Under the pieces are notes generated by a model. The model was not told where the DNA came from, ran no database searches, and saw only the letters and a list, made by a program, of their open reading frames with translations. Positions 49,016 to 57,814 of a stretch of 64,000 nt of DNA are shown piece after piece (the first letter of the stretch is position 1; each line of letters opens with the position of its first letter). Both the position numbers and the translations under genes were made by a program. The DNA comes from Rhizobium rhododendri (lineage in GTDB: Bacteria; Pseudomonadota; Alphaproteobacteria; Rhizobiales; Rhizobiaceae), in the NCBI RefSeq assembly GCF_007000325.2, contig NZ_CP117267.1:2480001-2544000 (forward strand). Direction: 5' to 3'.

Positions 49016-49774
49016 ATGTCCAAGCCAATCATCGCCATTCCTGCCGACTTCCGGACGATGGAGGGCGGCGGATGGCACGCGGTCCAGCACCAGTATATCC
49101 GCGCCGCTCTCAATGCCGCAGGCCTGATGGCGCTGATAGTGCCCGCCATGGAAGAGGGCTACGACACCGACGCCATACTCGACCGCGTCGACGGCGTGCT
49201 GGTGTCCGGCGCCGCGAGCAATGTCCACCCGTCGCTCTATGGCACGGAGCCGACCGAGGAACACGGGCCCTTCGACCCGGCCCGTGACGCGACCTCGCTG
49301 CCTCTGATCCGCCATGCCATAGATCGCGGCATGCCGCTGCTCGCCATCTGTCGCGGCATCCAGGAACTGAACGTCGCACTCGGGGGCACGCTTGACAGCG
49401 AAATCCAGGAGAAGCCCGGCCGCGACGATCATCGTAAACCGCCGGTACCCGAGCGCGACGCCATGTATGCCATCCGCCAGACAGTGCGGATCAGGGAAGG
49501 CTCCTGCATCGCCCGCTATCTCGGCAGTGACGATATTCTCGTCAATTCGCTGCATCGCCAGGCCATCGCCACCCCGGCTCCCCGCCTGCAGGTCGAGGCG
49601 ACGGCGCCGGACGGAACGGTAGAGGCCGTCTCTGTGATCGATGCCAAGGGCTTCGCTGTCGGTGTCCAGTGGCATCCAGAATATTGGGCCGAGACCGATA
49701 CGCCGTCGCGGCAGTTATTCGAAGCCTATGGGGACGCGGTACGCGCCTACGTGGCAGTCCGCACTCCCCGATAG
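49016..49774 (+). CDS. Gamma-glutamyl-gamma-aminobutyrate hydrolase family protein (PuuD-like)
   Basis: 252 residues from ATG 49016, with GGAG at 49006-49009. It has the class-I glutamine amidotransferase fold: the catalytic Cys is in LLAICRGIQELNVALGG, and His and Glu in GVQWHPEYWAE. LVSGAASNVHPSLYG and NSLHRQAI are typical of the PuuD group, which cleaves gamma-glutamyl-GABA in putrescine use. No other puu gene is nearby, so the in vivo substrate is uncertain. It converges on a dehydrogenase gene 15 bp away. Confidence 0.85.
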   Translation: MSKPIIAIPADFRTMEGGGWHAVQHQYIRAALNAAGLMALIVPAMEEGYDTDAILDRVDGVLVSGAASNVHPSLYGTEPTEEHGPFDPARDATSLPLIRHAIDRGMPLLAICRGIQELNVALGGTLDSEIQEKPGRDDHRKPPVPERDAMYAIRQTVRIREGSCIARYLGSDDILVNSLHRQAIATPAPRLQVEATAPDGTVEAVSVIDAKGFAVGVQWHPEYWAETDTPSRQLFEAYGDAVRAYVAVRTPR

Positions 49775-49788
49775 AACAAGCGTCCGCA

Positions 49789-50748
49789 TCAACGCTTGAG
49801 CGGTGTTTCCGGGACGGGCGTGACCGCATGACCGTTTTCCAGCCATGAGATGATATTGCCGGCCACCAGGTCCGCCATCGCATCGCGGGTCTGCACCGTC
49901 GCAGAACCGAGATGCGGCAGCAAGGTCGCATTCGGAAGGGCTAGCAGCGCTTCGGGAACATGAGGCTCATTGTAAAAGACATCCAGGCCGGCTGCACCGA
50001 GCATACCGTTGCCAAGTGCGGCAGCCAGCGCATCCTCATCCACGGACCAGCCTCGGCCGACATTGATCAGCACGCCATTCGGCCCAAGCGCCGACATGAT
50101 CTCGGCATCGATAACCTTGTGGGTCGCGGCAGTCTTCGGGACGATGGCAATCAGCGTGTCGACCGCCTCGGCCATCTCCCTGAGCGTCGGATAATAATCG
50201 TATTCGACGTCAGGATAGCGGGTGCGCGTATGGTAGCTGATCTTCACCTTGAATGGCGCCAGCCGATGGGCGATCTCCTTACCGATGCGGCCAAGCCCGA
50301 AAATACCGACATGACGTCCTGTCAGCGAGAACGGGGCCAGCGGATAGGCGCCGTTTTTCCAGTTCCCCTGGCGAAGCCACTGTTCGGCCGTGGGGAATTG
50401 CCGAAGCGTGTTCAGCAGCAGGCCGATCGTGGTATCGGCAACCTCGTCGTTCAGCACATCCGGCGTATTGGTGACGACGACGCGCCGCGCCACGGCATGC
50501 GCAACGTCGACGCCGTCATAACCGACCCCGAAACTCGCAATCAGTTGCAGGTTTGGCAGCTGGTCCATCCAGGCGGACTCGAACGTGCCTGACGAGGCGA
50601 CGGTGTGGATCCGCTCGGCAACCGCCGGCTCGATCGCCAGTCGCTGGCTGCGCCCGACGACCAGGACATCGAAACGCTCCTTGAGTTTTTCGGCAACACG
50701 AGGATGAACGTCGGAAAGAACGAGGACGGTGGGACGCGTATCTGGCAT
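49789..50748 (-). CDS. D-isomer specific 2-hydroxyacid dehydrogenase
   Basis: 319 residues. The NAD(P)-binding loop is HVGIFGLGRIGKEIAHRLAP near residue 150. The catalytic Arg is in LINVGRGWSVDEDAL, Glu in YNEPHVPE and His in LLPHLGSATVQTR. The overall look is that of glyoxylate/hydroxypyruvate or 2-ketogluconate reductases (GhrB-like). The LacI-type regulator gene ends 20 bp upstream on the same strand, suggesting that the two are co-transcribed and that the enzyme acts in sugar-acid metabolism. Confidence 0.88.
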   Translation of the reverse strand: MPDTRPTVLVLSDVHPRVAEKLKERFDVLVVGRSQRLAIEPAVAERIHTVASSGTFESAWMDQLPNLQLIASFGVGYDGVDVAHAVARRVVVTNTPDVLNDEVADTTIGLLLNTLRQFPTAEQWLRQGNWKNGAYPLAPFSLTGRHVGIFGLGRIGKEIAHRLAPFKVKISYHTRTRYPDVEYDYYPTLREMAEAVDTLIAIVPKTAATHKVIDAEIMSALGPNGVLINVGRGWSVDEDALAAALGNGMLGAAGLDVFYNEPHVPEALLALPNATLLPHLGSATVQTRDAMADLVAGNIISWLENGHAVTPVPETPLKR

Positions 50749-50768
50749 GGACTTCTCTCGGTGATGGT

Positions 50769-51791
50769 TCAGGAGCGCGGGCGATAGGGCTCGGTGGATT
50801 GGCGGATGCGCATCTCGGGCTTTATGAGATGGATACCGTCCGGTTCGTGGCTGCCCGCCAGCCTATCCAAAAGCGCGCGCGCTGCAAGCCTGCCGACCTC
50901 TGCCTGGCCGTTCCAGACCGTCGTCAGAGCAGGCGTGGCGATGGCCGCTTCCTCCAGATCGTCGTATCCGGTGACGGAAATATCCTTGCCGGGGACCAGT
51001 CCGGCACGGGCGATACCGTTCATCAACCCGATTGCCACCAGATCGTTCCAGCATACGGCGGCGGTCGGCTTTTGCGGCAGGGAGAGAAAGTGGACGGCGG
51101 CCTCGAAGCCGCCCTGCTTGGAGCGGGGCCCCGGAATGCGCAGGTCCGGATCGACCTCGATGCCGGCCTTTCGCAGCGCGTTGACATAGCCATGATAGCG
51201 GTCGCGGCCGGTCGAGGTCTGGTCGGTGCCGCCGATCATGGCGATGGAGCGGTGGCCGAGGCTGATCAGGTGATTGGTCGCCAGCGAAATACCGTAGCTG
51301 TCGTCGCCCCGGAACGTCGGCAGACCGAGCGCCTCCATCGAACGAGCCACGAGGATGGCCGGCATGCCGTTTTCCTCGGCGAGCGCCAGATCTTCCGGCG
51401 GCGTGCCGATGGCCGGCGACATGATGACGCCGTCGCCGCCGAGCTGCAGCAGCGTCTCGATGAAGGTCCGCTGCTTCTCGACCGAATCGTAGTGGTTGGA
51501 CAGGATGAAAGTATGGCGGCTGCGGTCGAGTTCGGTCTCGATAGCCTTCAGGATCTCGCCGTAGAATGGGTTCATGATGTCGTGCACGACGACGCCGATG
51601 ATGCCGGAGCGCGAGGTCCGCAGGCTCGCGGCACGGCGATTGTAGATATAACCGAGAGCCCTCGCCTGGTCCTTGATGCGCTCCCGCGTGGTAGCCGCGA
51701 CAAGCGGGCTGTCGCGCAATGCCAGAGATACGGTCGCCGTCGAAATTCCCAGCGTTCCGGCAATCGTCGATAGTTTTATTTTTTGTACCAC
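50769..51791 (-). CDS. LacI family transcriptional regulator
   Basis: 340 residues from a GTG at 51791, preceded by GGGGAG. This start gives the family's normal N-terminus (KIKLSTIAGTLGISTATVSL within the helix-turn-helix and hinge helix), while the upstream ATG at 51824 adds 11 odd residues. The periplasmic-binding-like domain begins SGIIGVVVHDIMNPFYGEIL, with DGVIMSPAIG, AAVCWNDLVAIGLMNG and ISVTGYDDLEEAAIATPALT. It probably senses a sugar or sugar acid and controls the downstream 2-hydroxyacid dehydrogenase and itself. Confidence 0.9.
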   Translation of the reverse strand: MVQKIKLSTIAGTLGISTATVSLALRDSPLVAATTRERIKDQARALGYIYNRRAASLRTSRSGIIGVVVHDIMNPFYGEILKAIETELDRSRHTFILSNHYDSVEKQRTFIETLLQLGGDGVIMSPAIGTPPEDLALAEENGMPAILVARSMEALGLPTFRGDDSYGISLATNHLISLGHRSIAMIGGTDQTSTGRDRYHGYVNALRKAGIEVDPDLRIPGPRSKQGGFEAAVHFLSLPQKPTAAVCWNDLVAIGLMNGIARAGLVPGKDISVTGYDDLEEAAIATPALTTVWNGQAEVGRLAARALLDRLAGSHEPDGIHLIKPEMRIRQSTEPYRPRS

Positions 51792-51850
51792 ATCATCTCC
51801 CCGGCACGCCGTCATTCGCGTCACCGGGATTTAAAATATTTAGTTCGCGA

Positions 51851-51872
51851 TTAAAATCAACGTTATTTTGAC
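51851..51872. promoter_or_regulatory. Weak candidate LacI-type operator
   Basis: A partly symmetric AT-rich site is centred on AACGTT (51859-51864), with A-rich and T-rich flanks, 60-80 bp upstream of the LacI gene start. LacI-family operators are often palindromes with a central CG, which is the only basis for this call. Symmetry is imperfect. Confidence 0.2.
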
Positions 51873-51885
51873 GATATATTTGAAA

Positions 51886-52401
51886 TCAGTCCTCGGCTTC
51901 GATCTGCTCCTCGCCCTCCCCGGCCAGCAGATTATTGTCTATGGCTTTCAGCAGGCGCACCGCGGTCCTTATTTCCTTTTCGGAAAACCCGCGCGTTGCC
52001 AGCGCGTCGCAGGCTTGCGCCGAGGCATTGATCTGCGCCACGGTGTTGCGACCGCTGTCGGTGAGATAGACCTTCGTCAACCGCGCATCGTCAGCATCGG
52101 CGCGGCGTTCGACGAAACCCTGCGCCTCCATCCGGCCGATGGTCCGGGTGATCGTCGGCGCCTTGACCCCGAGCTTGTGGGCGAGGCTGCCCGCCGGCAG
52201 GCCGTCTTCCTCGGCAAGCGCCAGGATGACACCGTCCTGCCCGGCATAGAGACCGCTATCGCCGAGATTGCGGGTGATGGCCGTGCGCATCGACCGGGCC
52301 GCCTGGGTCAGCGCCGGCGACAGATCGGCCAGCGTGTACTCAGCCTGATCCTTTTTCTTGGCCGACTTGGTTTTCTTGCTGTCCTTGTTCTTCTTCGCCA
52401 T
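51886..52401 (-). CDS. MarR family transcriptional regulator
   Basis: 171 residues from ATG 52401. A lysine-rich, probably disordered N-terminus (MAKKNKDSKKTKSAKKKDQA) precedes the winged helix domain: LYAGQDGVILALAEEDGLPA, LAHKLGVKAPTITRTIGRME, FVERRADADDARLTKVYLT, all typical of MarR. It is divergent from the creatininase-family gene (85 bp between starts), a usual arrangement for a MarR regulator and its target. An upstream in-frame ATG at 52431 is possible. Confidence 0.88.
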   Translation of the reverse strand: MAKKNKDSKKTKSAKKKDQAEYTLADLSPALTQAARSMRTAITRNLGDSGLYAGQDGVILALAEEDGLPAGSLAHKLGVKAPTITRTIGRMEAQGFVERRADADDARLTKVYLTDSGRNTVAQINASAQACDALATRGFSEKEIRTAVRLLKAIDNNLLAGEGEEQIEAED

Positions 52402-52486
52402 TGTGTGTCCGCCGTCTTTCCGCTCGTGCATCACCGGGATATGACATCGCAAACGACGTTGACATAAACAAGGGGCACATTCGCAC

Positions 52487-53278
52487 ATGACGCGACCGTC
52501 ATTTCGCTTCGCAGACAATAATACCGACCTGCAGCCGCGGGAACGCGCCGGCTGGATCGCCATCCTGCCACTCGGCGCCCACGAACAACACGGCCCGCAC
52601 CTGCCGCTCGAGACCGATACGCTGATCGCCGCAGGCATCGTCGATCGCCTCGAGCAACGCCTGCCTAGTGACCTGCCCGTCACGGTGCTGCCGGTCGAAC
52701 CGGTCGGCTACTCCCCGGAGCATCTGCATGTCGCCGGTACCCGGTCCCTCGCCTATCAGGATGCCATCGAACGCTGGCTCGGCATCGCCGCCGACCTCCA
52801 TCGCCTGGGCATCCGCAAACTCGTCCTGCTCAACGCCCACGGCGGCAACGCGCCGCTGATGACCATCGTCGCCACCGAGGCTCGCATCCGCTTCGACATG
52901 CTGGTCGTCGCCACAAGCTGGACGCGCTTCGGCGTGCCCGATGGCGTGATCTCTCCGGAGAACAAGGCGATTGATATCCACGCCGGCGATGTCGAGACGT
53001 CGGTCATGCTGGCGCTTCATCCAGACGCCGTAGACATGACCCAGACCGCGGATTTCCCCTCCCGCCAGTCGGGTTTTGCAGGGCGCTTCCGCCACCTTCG
53101 CGCCTACGGCCCGCACGCATTCGGCTGGAAGATGTCCGACCTCAACGAACAAGGAGCCGCCGGCAACGCGGCGGCAGCCACAGCGGAAAAAGGCGAGGCG
53201 CTGATCGCGCATGCAATTGGCGGACTGATAGAACTGCTGCAGGATGTGGATGCTTTCGAGGTCGCTGAGCTGCGCTAG
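52487..53278 (+). CDS. Creatininase / creatinine amidohydrolase family protein
   Basis: 263 residues. Metal-ligand motifs of the family are present: ILPLGAHEQHGPHLPLETDT (Glu, His and Asp ligands) near residue 28, LLNAHGGN near 110 and HAGDVETSVM near 168. Members hydrolyse creatinine, formamidopyrimidines or peptide-derived amides, so the substrate cannot be assigned from sequence alone; no mycofactocin genes are nearby. The binding site is weak (AAGGGG about 12 bp upstream of the ATG). Likely controlled by the divergent MarR protein. Confidence 0.85.
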   Translation: MTRPSFRFADNNTDLQPRERAGWIAILPLGAHEQHGPHLPLETDTLIAAGIVDRLEQRLPSDLPVTVLPVEPVGYSPEHLHVAGTRSLAYQDAIERWLGIAADLHRLGIRKLVLLNAHGGNAPLMTIVATEARIRFDMLVVATSWTRFGVPDGVISPENKAIDIHAGDVETSVMLALHPDAVDMTQTADFPSRQSGFAGRFRHLRAYGPHAFGWKMSDLNEQGAAGNAAAATAEKGEALIAHAIGGLIELLQDVDAFEVAELR

Positions 53279-53347
53279 CCAAAACTTGCGCTACTGCGGT
53301 AGATCGCCCATATTGCCTTAGGCTGTATCGCCGAACAGGAGGCGGAT

Positions 53348-53617
53348 ATGCGCATTTCCATCGCCGAGGCAGAAGGGCAACTCACCGAGCTGGTGCGTCT
53401 TGCGGCACAGGGCGAAGAGGTCGTCCTGACCCAGGCCGGAGGCCCTGCCGTGAAGCTTGAATTGGTGCCGGAGGTGAGGGCATCGATGACGCTCGAGGAA
53501 AAATCAGAATTGGTTGCCCGTCTTCAGGCAGAAGTTCGCCGCAAAAATCTTCCGCCGGGACCGGATGCGGCCCGCAGCCAAGACTTTCTCTATGATGAAT
53601 TCGGTCTGCCGATATGA
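53348..53617 (+). CDS. vapB: Phd/YefM-type antitoxin
   Basis: 89 residues, with AGGAGG at 53337-53342 before ATG 53348. The N-terminus MRISIAEAEGQLTELVRLAA, then GEEVVLTQAGGPAVKLELVP, is the Phd/YefM DNA-binding fold; the charged C-terminal half should be the part that wraps the toxin. The last four bases overlap the start of the PIN toxin gene (ATGA), typical of toxin-antitoxin operons. A small palindrome CTACTGCGGTAG (53291-53302) upstream may be its operator. Confidence 0.88.
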   Translation: MRISIAEAEGQLTELVRLAAQGEEVVLTQAGGPAVKLELVPEVRASMTLEEKSELVARLQAEVRRKNLPPGPDAARSQDFLYDEFGLPI

Positions 53618-54003
53618 TCGTTATCGACACTTCGGCTCTTGTCGCAATGCTGCTGCTTGAGCCGAAGGCATCGGTATGCAGTGAGGTCTTCAATCGCGAA
53701 ACCGAGATCTTGATATCTGCAGGAACAGTAGTAGAGGCATTGATTGTCGCCAGACGTCGCAACATCTCTGAACAGATGACAGAATTATTAGCATCGCCTT
53801 TCATCACGATCGTGGATGTCGATAGGGATCGCGCGCGACTGGCCGGCGAAGCATTTGACCGCTGGGGGAAGAGCATCAACGCCGCCGCCCTCAACTTCGG
53901 CGATTGCTTCTCCTACGCCACGGCCCGGGAATTCGGCTGCCCCCTGCTCTTCATCGGCGATGATTTTGCCCGCACCGATATCGTCCCCGCCATCGCGCCG
54001 TGA
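53614..54003 (+). CDS. vapC: PIN-domain ribonuclease toxin VapC
   Basis: 129 residues. The acidic PIN residues are in place: Asp5 in MIVIDTSALVAM, Glu in GTVVEALIVARRR near residue 41, Asp in NFGDCFSYATARE near 96 and Asp in LLFIGDDFARTDI near 114. NFGDCFSYATA is the common VapC signature. These toxins cut specific RNAs, often tRNA or rRNA, and are silenced by the co-encoded antitoxin. Overlap with the antitoxin gene ensures coupling. It looks intact. Confidence 0.9.
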   Translation: MIVIDTSALVAMLLLEPKASVCSEVFNRETEILISAGTVVEALIVARRRNISEQMTELLASPFITIVDVDRDRARLAGEAFDRWGKSINAAALNFGDCFSYATAREFGCPLLFIGDDFARTDIVPAIAP

Positions 54004-54009
54004 CGGGAA

Positions 54010-54024
54010 TGTGATTCTATTACA
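54010..54024. promoter_or_regulatory. Candidate Zur box upstream of the CobW gene
   Basis: TGTGATTCTATTACA is a near-perfect 15-bp palindrome (arms TGTGAT and ATTACA differ at one pair) in an AT-rich patch 92 bp before the CobW gene. Alpha-proteobacterial Zur sites have a similar TGTTATNNTATAACA form. The spacing and the nature of the downstream genes fit zinc control, but this was matched by eye. Confidence 0.45.
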
Positions 54025-54115
54025 ATAAAAGCCTTTGAACTGCCGGAACCGTATCCTTATATGGTGACCGACCCCATTTCCGCCCTTGCGGCCCCCTCCA
54101 GTTTTCGAGGCTCCC

Positions 54116-55240
54116 ATGACCGAACCTGTTGCTCTCAAGCCAATCCCCGTCACCGTGTTGACCGGCTATCTCGGCGCCGGCAAGACGACGTTGCTGAACC
54201 GCATCCTGTCGGAGAGCCATGGCAAGAAATACGCCGTCATCGTCAATGAGTTCGGTGAAATCGGCATCGACAACGATCTGATCGTCGAATCCGACGAAGA
54301 AATCTATGAAATGAACAACGGCTGCGTCTGCTGCACGGTGCGCGGCGACCTCATCCGCGTCGTCGAGGGCCTGATGCGGCGCCCCGGCCGCTTCGATGGC
54401 ATCATCGTCGAGACCACCGGCCTTGCAGACCCCGTCCCGGTTGCCCAGACCTTCTTCATGGACGACGACGTCCGCACCAAGACTGAACTCGATGCCGTCG
54501 TCACGTTGGTCGATGCCAAGCACCTGCCGCTGCGCCTCAAGGACAGCCGTGAGGCAGAGGACCAGATCGCCTTCGCCGATGTCGTCATCATCAACAAAAC
54601 CGATCTCGTCTCGCCGGCCGAGCTTGCCCAGATCGAGGATGTGGTGCGCGCAATCAACCCGGCCGCCCGCGTCTACAAGACCAGCCGCTCCGGAGTCGAT
54701 CTCGCCCACGTGCTCAACCAAGGTGCCTTCAACCTGGAACGGGCGCTGGAAAACGACCCGCATTTCCTGACTGCCGGTGACGAGCACGTCTGCGGCCCGG
54801 ATTGCGACCACGACCACAGTCACGATCATCACGATCACGACCACCATGATCACGGGCATCATGACCATGGGCACGACCACCATGGACATGATCATCACGG
54901 CCACGACCATCATAACCACGGCCCCTCGCCGATCCACGACGTCACTGTCCAGTCTGTGTCCCTGCGCGGCGGCGAGATGATCGCAGACCGCTTCTTCCCG
55001 TGGATCCAGAAGATTACCCAGACCGAAGGCCCGAACATCCTGCGCCTGAAGGGCATCATCGCTTTCAAGGGCGATGCCGAGCGCTATGTCATCCAGGGTG
55101 TCCACATGATCATCGAGGGCGACCACCAGCGCCCGTGGAAGGACGGCGAAATCCACGAAAGCCGCCTCGTCTTCATCGGTCGCGAACTTGACCGCGAGAA
55201 GCTGGAAGCCAGCTTCAAGGCCTGCCAGGCGGCCGCCTGA
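54116..55240 (+). CDS. CobW/COG0523 family zinc-linked GTPase with His-rich loop
   Basis: 374 residues from ATG 54116, with CGAGG at 54106-54110. The Walker A is GYLGAGKTT (17-25), the metal motif CxCC is Cys70-Val-Cys72-Cys73 in [21 protein letters not shown] follows, and the base-recognition motif is NKTD near residue 160. Residues about 231-269 hold 22 histidines in 39 positions, mixed with Asp/Gly. The C-terminal CobW domain follows ([20 protein letters not shown]). Such GTPases insert or deliver zinc under zinc shortage. The stop overlaps the start of a WD40 gene. An upstream in-frame ATG at 54086 is unlikely. Confidence 0.9.
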   Translation: MTEPVALKPIPVTVLTGYLGAGKTTLLNRILSESHGKKYAVIVNEFGEIGIDNDLIVESDEEIYEMNNGCVCCTVRGDLIRVVEGLMRRPGRFDGIIVETTGLADPVPVAQTFFMDDDVRTKTELDAVVTLVDAKHLPLRLKDSREAEDQIAFADVVIINKTDLVSPAELAQIEDVVRAINPAARVYKTSRSGVDLAHVLNQGAFNLERALENDPHFLTAGDEHVCGPDCDHDHSHDHHDHDHHDHGHHDHGHDHHGHDHHGHDHHNHGPSPIHDVTVQSVSLRGGEMIADRFFPWIQKITQTEGPNILRLKGIIAFKGDAERYVIQGVHMIIEGDHQRPWKDGEIHESRLVFIGRELDREKLEASFKACQAAA

Positions 55241-56229
55241 TGCCGACAGTTGCGCCGATTGATATCGACGGCCATGTCCTGGCCGTCGAGTTCCTGAACG
55301 ATGTTCCCTATTTCATTGGAGCCGACGGCACAGTTCGCAGGTTCGAGGGCGGCGAGAAGGTGACGGAAGCCCATCAGGGCCTGCTCACCTGCGTCCGCGA
55401 CACCCATAGCGAAAGCCTGATCGTCGGTGGCGAAAGCGGCAAGGTCCAGCGTATCACCTCCGACGACGACATCACGCAGATTGCCGAAGCCCCGCGAAAG
55501 TGGATCACCCAGGTGGCATCAGGTCCCCAGGGCGCCATCGCCTACGCCCACGGCAAGACGACCTATGTCGTGCTGGCCGATGGCAGCACCAAGGAATTCA
55601 CCGAAGAGCGCACGGTCGAAGGCATCGCGTTTGCACCGAAAGGCCTGAGGATCGCCGTGGCGCGCTACAACGGCGTGACGTTGCACTGGGTCGGCACGTC
55701 AGGTGCGTCTGTCGATCTCGATTGGAAAGGCGCCCATAACGGCGTTACCTTCTCGCCGGACGGCCAGTTTGTCGTCACGACAATGCAGGAAAATGCACTG
55801 CATGGCTGGAAGCTAGATCCAAAGGCAGGCTCAGACGCCCGCCATATGCGCATGACCGGCTATCCCGCCAAGGTAAAGTCGCTGTCCTGGTCCGCGAAGG
55901 GCAAGTGGCTCGCGTCCTCGGGCGCTCCCGCCGCCATCGTATGGCCGTTCCAGGGAAAGGACGGGCCGATGGGCAAGGCGCCTCTGGAGCTCGGCACCCG
56001 CGCCAACATCATGGCGACCTGCGTGCGCTTTCATCCCGCCGAAGACATCGTCGCCATCGGCTTTATCGACGGCATGATTCTGGCCGTCCGGATAGCCGAC
56101 GGCAAGGAGGCGCTTTTGCGCCGCCCGGGCAACGGCGCGATCACCTCGATGAGCTGGAGCAAATCCGGCAAGACGATGGCTTTCGCATCGGCTGCCGGCG
56201 ATTGCGGTGTCGTCGACATAGCGGCATAG
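55240..56229 (+). CDS. WD40-repeat protein paired with CobW
   Basis: 329 residues without signal peptide. Repeating beta-blade units are visible, for example VEGIAFAPKGLRIAVARYNG, NGVTFSPDGQFVVTTMQENA, VKSLSWSAKGKWLASSGAPA and ITSMSWSKSGKTMAFASAAG, consistent with a seven-bladed propeller. The ATG shares a base with the CobW stop (TGATG), so translation is coupled. This CobW-WD40 order recurs in alpha-proteobacteria, suggesting that the propeller is a partner or client of the GTPase in zinc homeostasis; its exact role is unknown. Confidence 0.82.
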   Translation: MPTVAPIDIDGHVLAVEFLNDVPYFIGADGTVRRFEGGEKVTEAHQGLLTCVRDTHSESLIVGGESGKVQRITSDDDITQIAEAPRKWITQVASGPQGAIAYAHGKTTYVVLADGSTKEFTEERTVEGIAFAPKGLRIAVARYNGVTLHWVGTSGASVDLDWKGAHNGVTFSPDGQFVVTTMQENALHGWKLDPKAGSDARHMRMTGYPAKVKSLSWSAKGKWLASSGAPAAIVWPFQGKDGPMGKAPLELGTRANIMATCVRFHPAEDIVAIGFIDGMILAVRIADGKEALLRRPGNGAITSMSWSKSGKTMAFASAAGDCGVVDIAA

Positions 56230-56247
56230 CTGCCAAACGTATCAGTC

Positions 56248-56267
56248 GGACGCTCCGTCGAGCGTCC
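56248..56267. terminator. Stem-loop between convergent genes
   Basis: GGACGCTC (56248-56255) pairs perfectly with GAGCGTCC (56260-56267) on a CGTC loop, between the WD40 stop (56229) and the MFS stop (56271). It could serve both strands, although a T-run is missing. Confidence 0.45.
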
Positions 56268-56270
56268 AGA

Positions 56271-57515
56271 CTATGGCACGGAAGCCTTATGGTCTTCCTT
56301 CGGCAATTCGAAGGTCGTCCCCTTCTTCTCGTAGCCGAAGCCGGCGAGTAGAGCCACGGCGGCAGCCACGATGACGGCCACAAGCAGCAGCGCATAGGCG
56401 TAATTGCCGTTCCAGTGGCTGGCCAGGCCCGCCTGCAGCGTGGCGTTGCCGGAGGCGAGCAGGTTGCCGAGCTGATAGGCGAAGCCCGGAAAGGTGCCGC
56501 GTACCTCTGACGGCGATAGCTCGTTCAGGTGCGCCGGTACGACACCCCATGCGCCCTGGACGAAAAACTGCATGAGGAAGGCGCCCGCCGCCAGCATCAC
56601 CGGTGTCTGCGCCAGCGTCCATAGCGGAGCGATCGGAATGGCAATCAATGCAGCGATGACGATGGCCTTGCGACGGCCGATCCGCTGCGAAAGGCTGCCG
56701 AAGAACAACCCGCCAAGGATCGCGCCTATATTGTAGACGATGGCGATTGCGCCGACTGTGTGGGTGGAATACCCGCGCTGGGTTTCGAGGAAAGTCGGGT
56801 AGAGATCCTGCGTCCCGTGACTGAAGAAATTGAACGCGGTCATCAGCACGACCGACCATATGAACAGGGGAATGTTTTCGCGCAGGACAGTGAGGAAAGG
56901 CCGCCGTGCCCGATCCTTGTTCTTAAGGAATGACGGCGATTCCTCGACATTACGGCGGATATAGAGAACCAGCAGCGCCGGAAATGCGCCGATGATGAAC
57001 ATCCCACGCCAACCGATCACCGGGAACAGGAAGAAGAACACAAGCGACGCAATGAGATAGCCGCATGGGTAACCCGCCTGCAGCACGCCCGAGACGACGC
57101 CGCGCGCCTTCTCCGGGATCGTTTCCATGACGAGCGATGCACCGACGCCCCACTCGCCACCCATGGCGATGCCGTAGAAGACGCGAAAGACGATGAGCAT
57201 CGTGAGGCTGGTCGAAAAGCCCGACGCCAGCTCGAACACGGAATAAAGCAGCACGTCGACCATGAGCGTCGCCCGCCGGCCGAACTTGTCGGCAGCAAAG
57301 CCAAAAATCAGTGCGCCGACCGGCCGCATTGCCAAAGTCAGAAAGAGGGCGACGGAGACCGCCGAAATATCCGTCTTGAACTCCTCGGCAATTGATTTCA
57401 GGACGAAAACGAGAATGAAGAAATCGAATGCATCGAGCGTCCAGCCGAGAAAGCTGGCGATGACGGTGTTGCGCTGTTGTGGGGTAAGCGAGCGGATATC
57501 ATCTATGGCGGACAT
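56271..57515 (-). CDS. MFS transporter, sialate/lactate:H+ symporter (SHS) type
   Basis: 414 residues from ATG 57515, with GGAGG 5 bp upstream. Twelve membrane helices are expected. The N-terminus (TVIASFLGWTLDAFDFFILV) with WTLDAFDFF and the A-loop FGFAADKFGRRATLM are typical of the SHS branch, as is GVGASLVMETIPEKARGVVS. These carriers take up monocarboxylates such as lactate or pyruvate with protons. The GNAT gene lies 299 bp upstream on the same strand, with a stem-loop between, so it is probably a separate unit. An in-frame codon at 57671 is too far upstream to be likely. Confidence 0.87.
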   Translation of the reverse strand: MSAIDDIRSLTPQQRNTVIASFLGWTLDAFDFFILVFVLKSIAEEFKTDISAVSVALFLTLAMRPVGALIFGFAADKFGRRATLMVDVLLYSVFELASGFSTSLTMLIVFRVFYGIAMGGEWGVGASLVMETIPEKARGVVSGVLQAGYPCGYLIASLVFFFLFPVIGWRGMFIIGAFPALLVLYIRRNVEESPSFLKNKDRARRPFLTVLRENIPLFIWSVVLMTAFNFFSHGTQDLYPTFLETQRGYSTHTVGAIAIVYNIGAILGGLFFGSLSQRIGRRKAIVIAALIAIPIAPLWTLAQTPVMLAAGAFLMQFFVQGAWGVVPAHLNELSPSEVRGTFPGFAYQLGNLLASGNATLQAGLASHWNGNYAYALLLVAVIVAAAVALLAGFGYEKKGTTFELPKEDHKASVP

Positions 57516-57771
57516 GGGGCCTCCGGTCCGAAGATGGCGGCAAGGCGGGCATTGTCCGGAAGCCGTCTGGTGAATGAACGGGCCCGTATGATATCGGCTG
57601 TCGGCGGCTTTTTGGCGCGATCTTTGCTGGGCCAACAGCACGTCGATATCAAACGCGCTACCGGACCTCAAACATCAGGGATAGAAAAAAGGTTCCGCCG
57701 AATGCGAGGTTGACGCGATTGTGATACCCCGAGCGAGGCAGGTAGTACACGCAATCACATGCGGGGGAAGC

Positions 57772-57797
57772 GACGACGCTGTCCATGCAGCGTCGTC
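57772..57797 (-). terminator. Stem-loop after the GNAT gene
   Basis: A perfect 10-bp stem (GACGACGCTG with CAGCGTCGTC) on a 6-nt loop lies 17 bp after the acetyltransferase stop on the minus strand. No T-run follows. Confidence 0.5.
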
Positions 57798-57814
57798 ACG
57801 TCATCTATCCGAAA

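Noticed and set aside
52440..52486. TTGACA at about 52459 as promoter of the creatininase-family gene
   Set aside because: Only about 24 bp precede the ATG, leaving no room for a -10 box and leader unless the mRNA is leaderless.
54806..54921. DNA microsatellite
   Set aside because: The repetitive bases are explained by the His/Asp/Gly codons of the CobW loop and the frame is uninterrupted.
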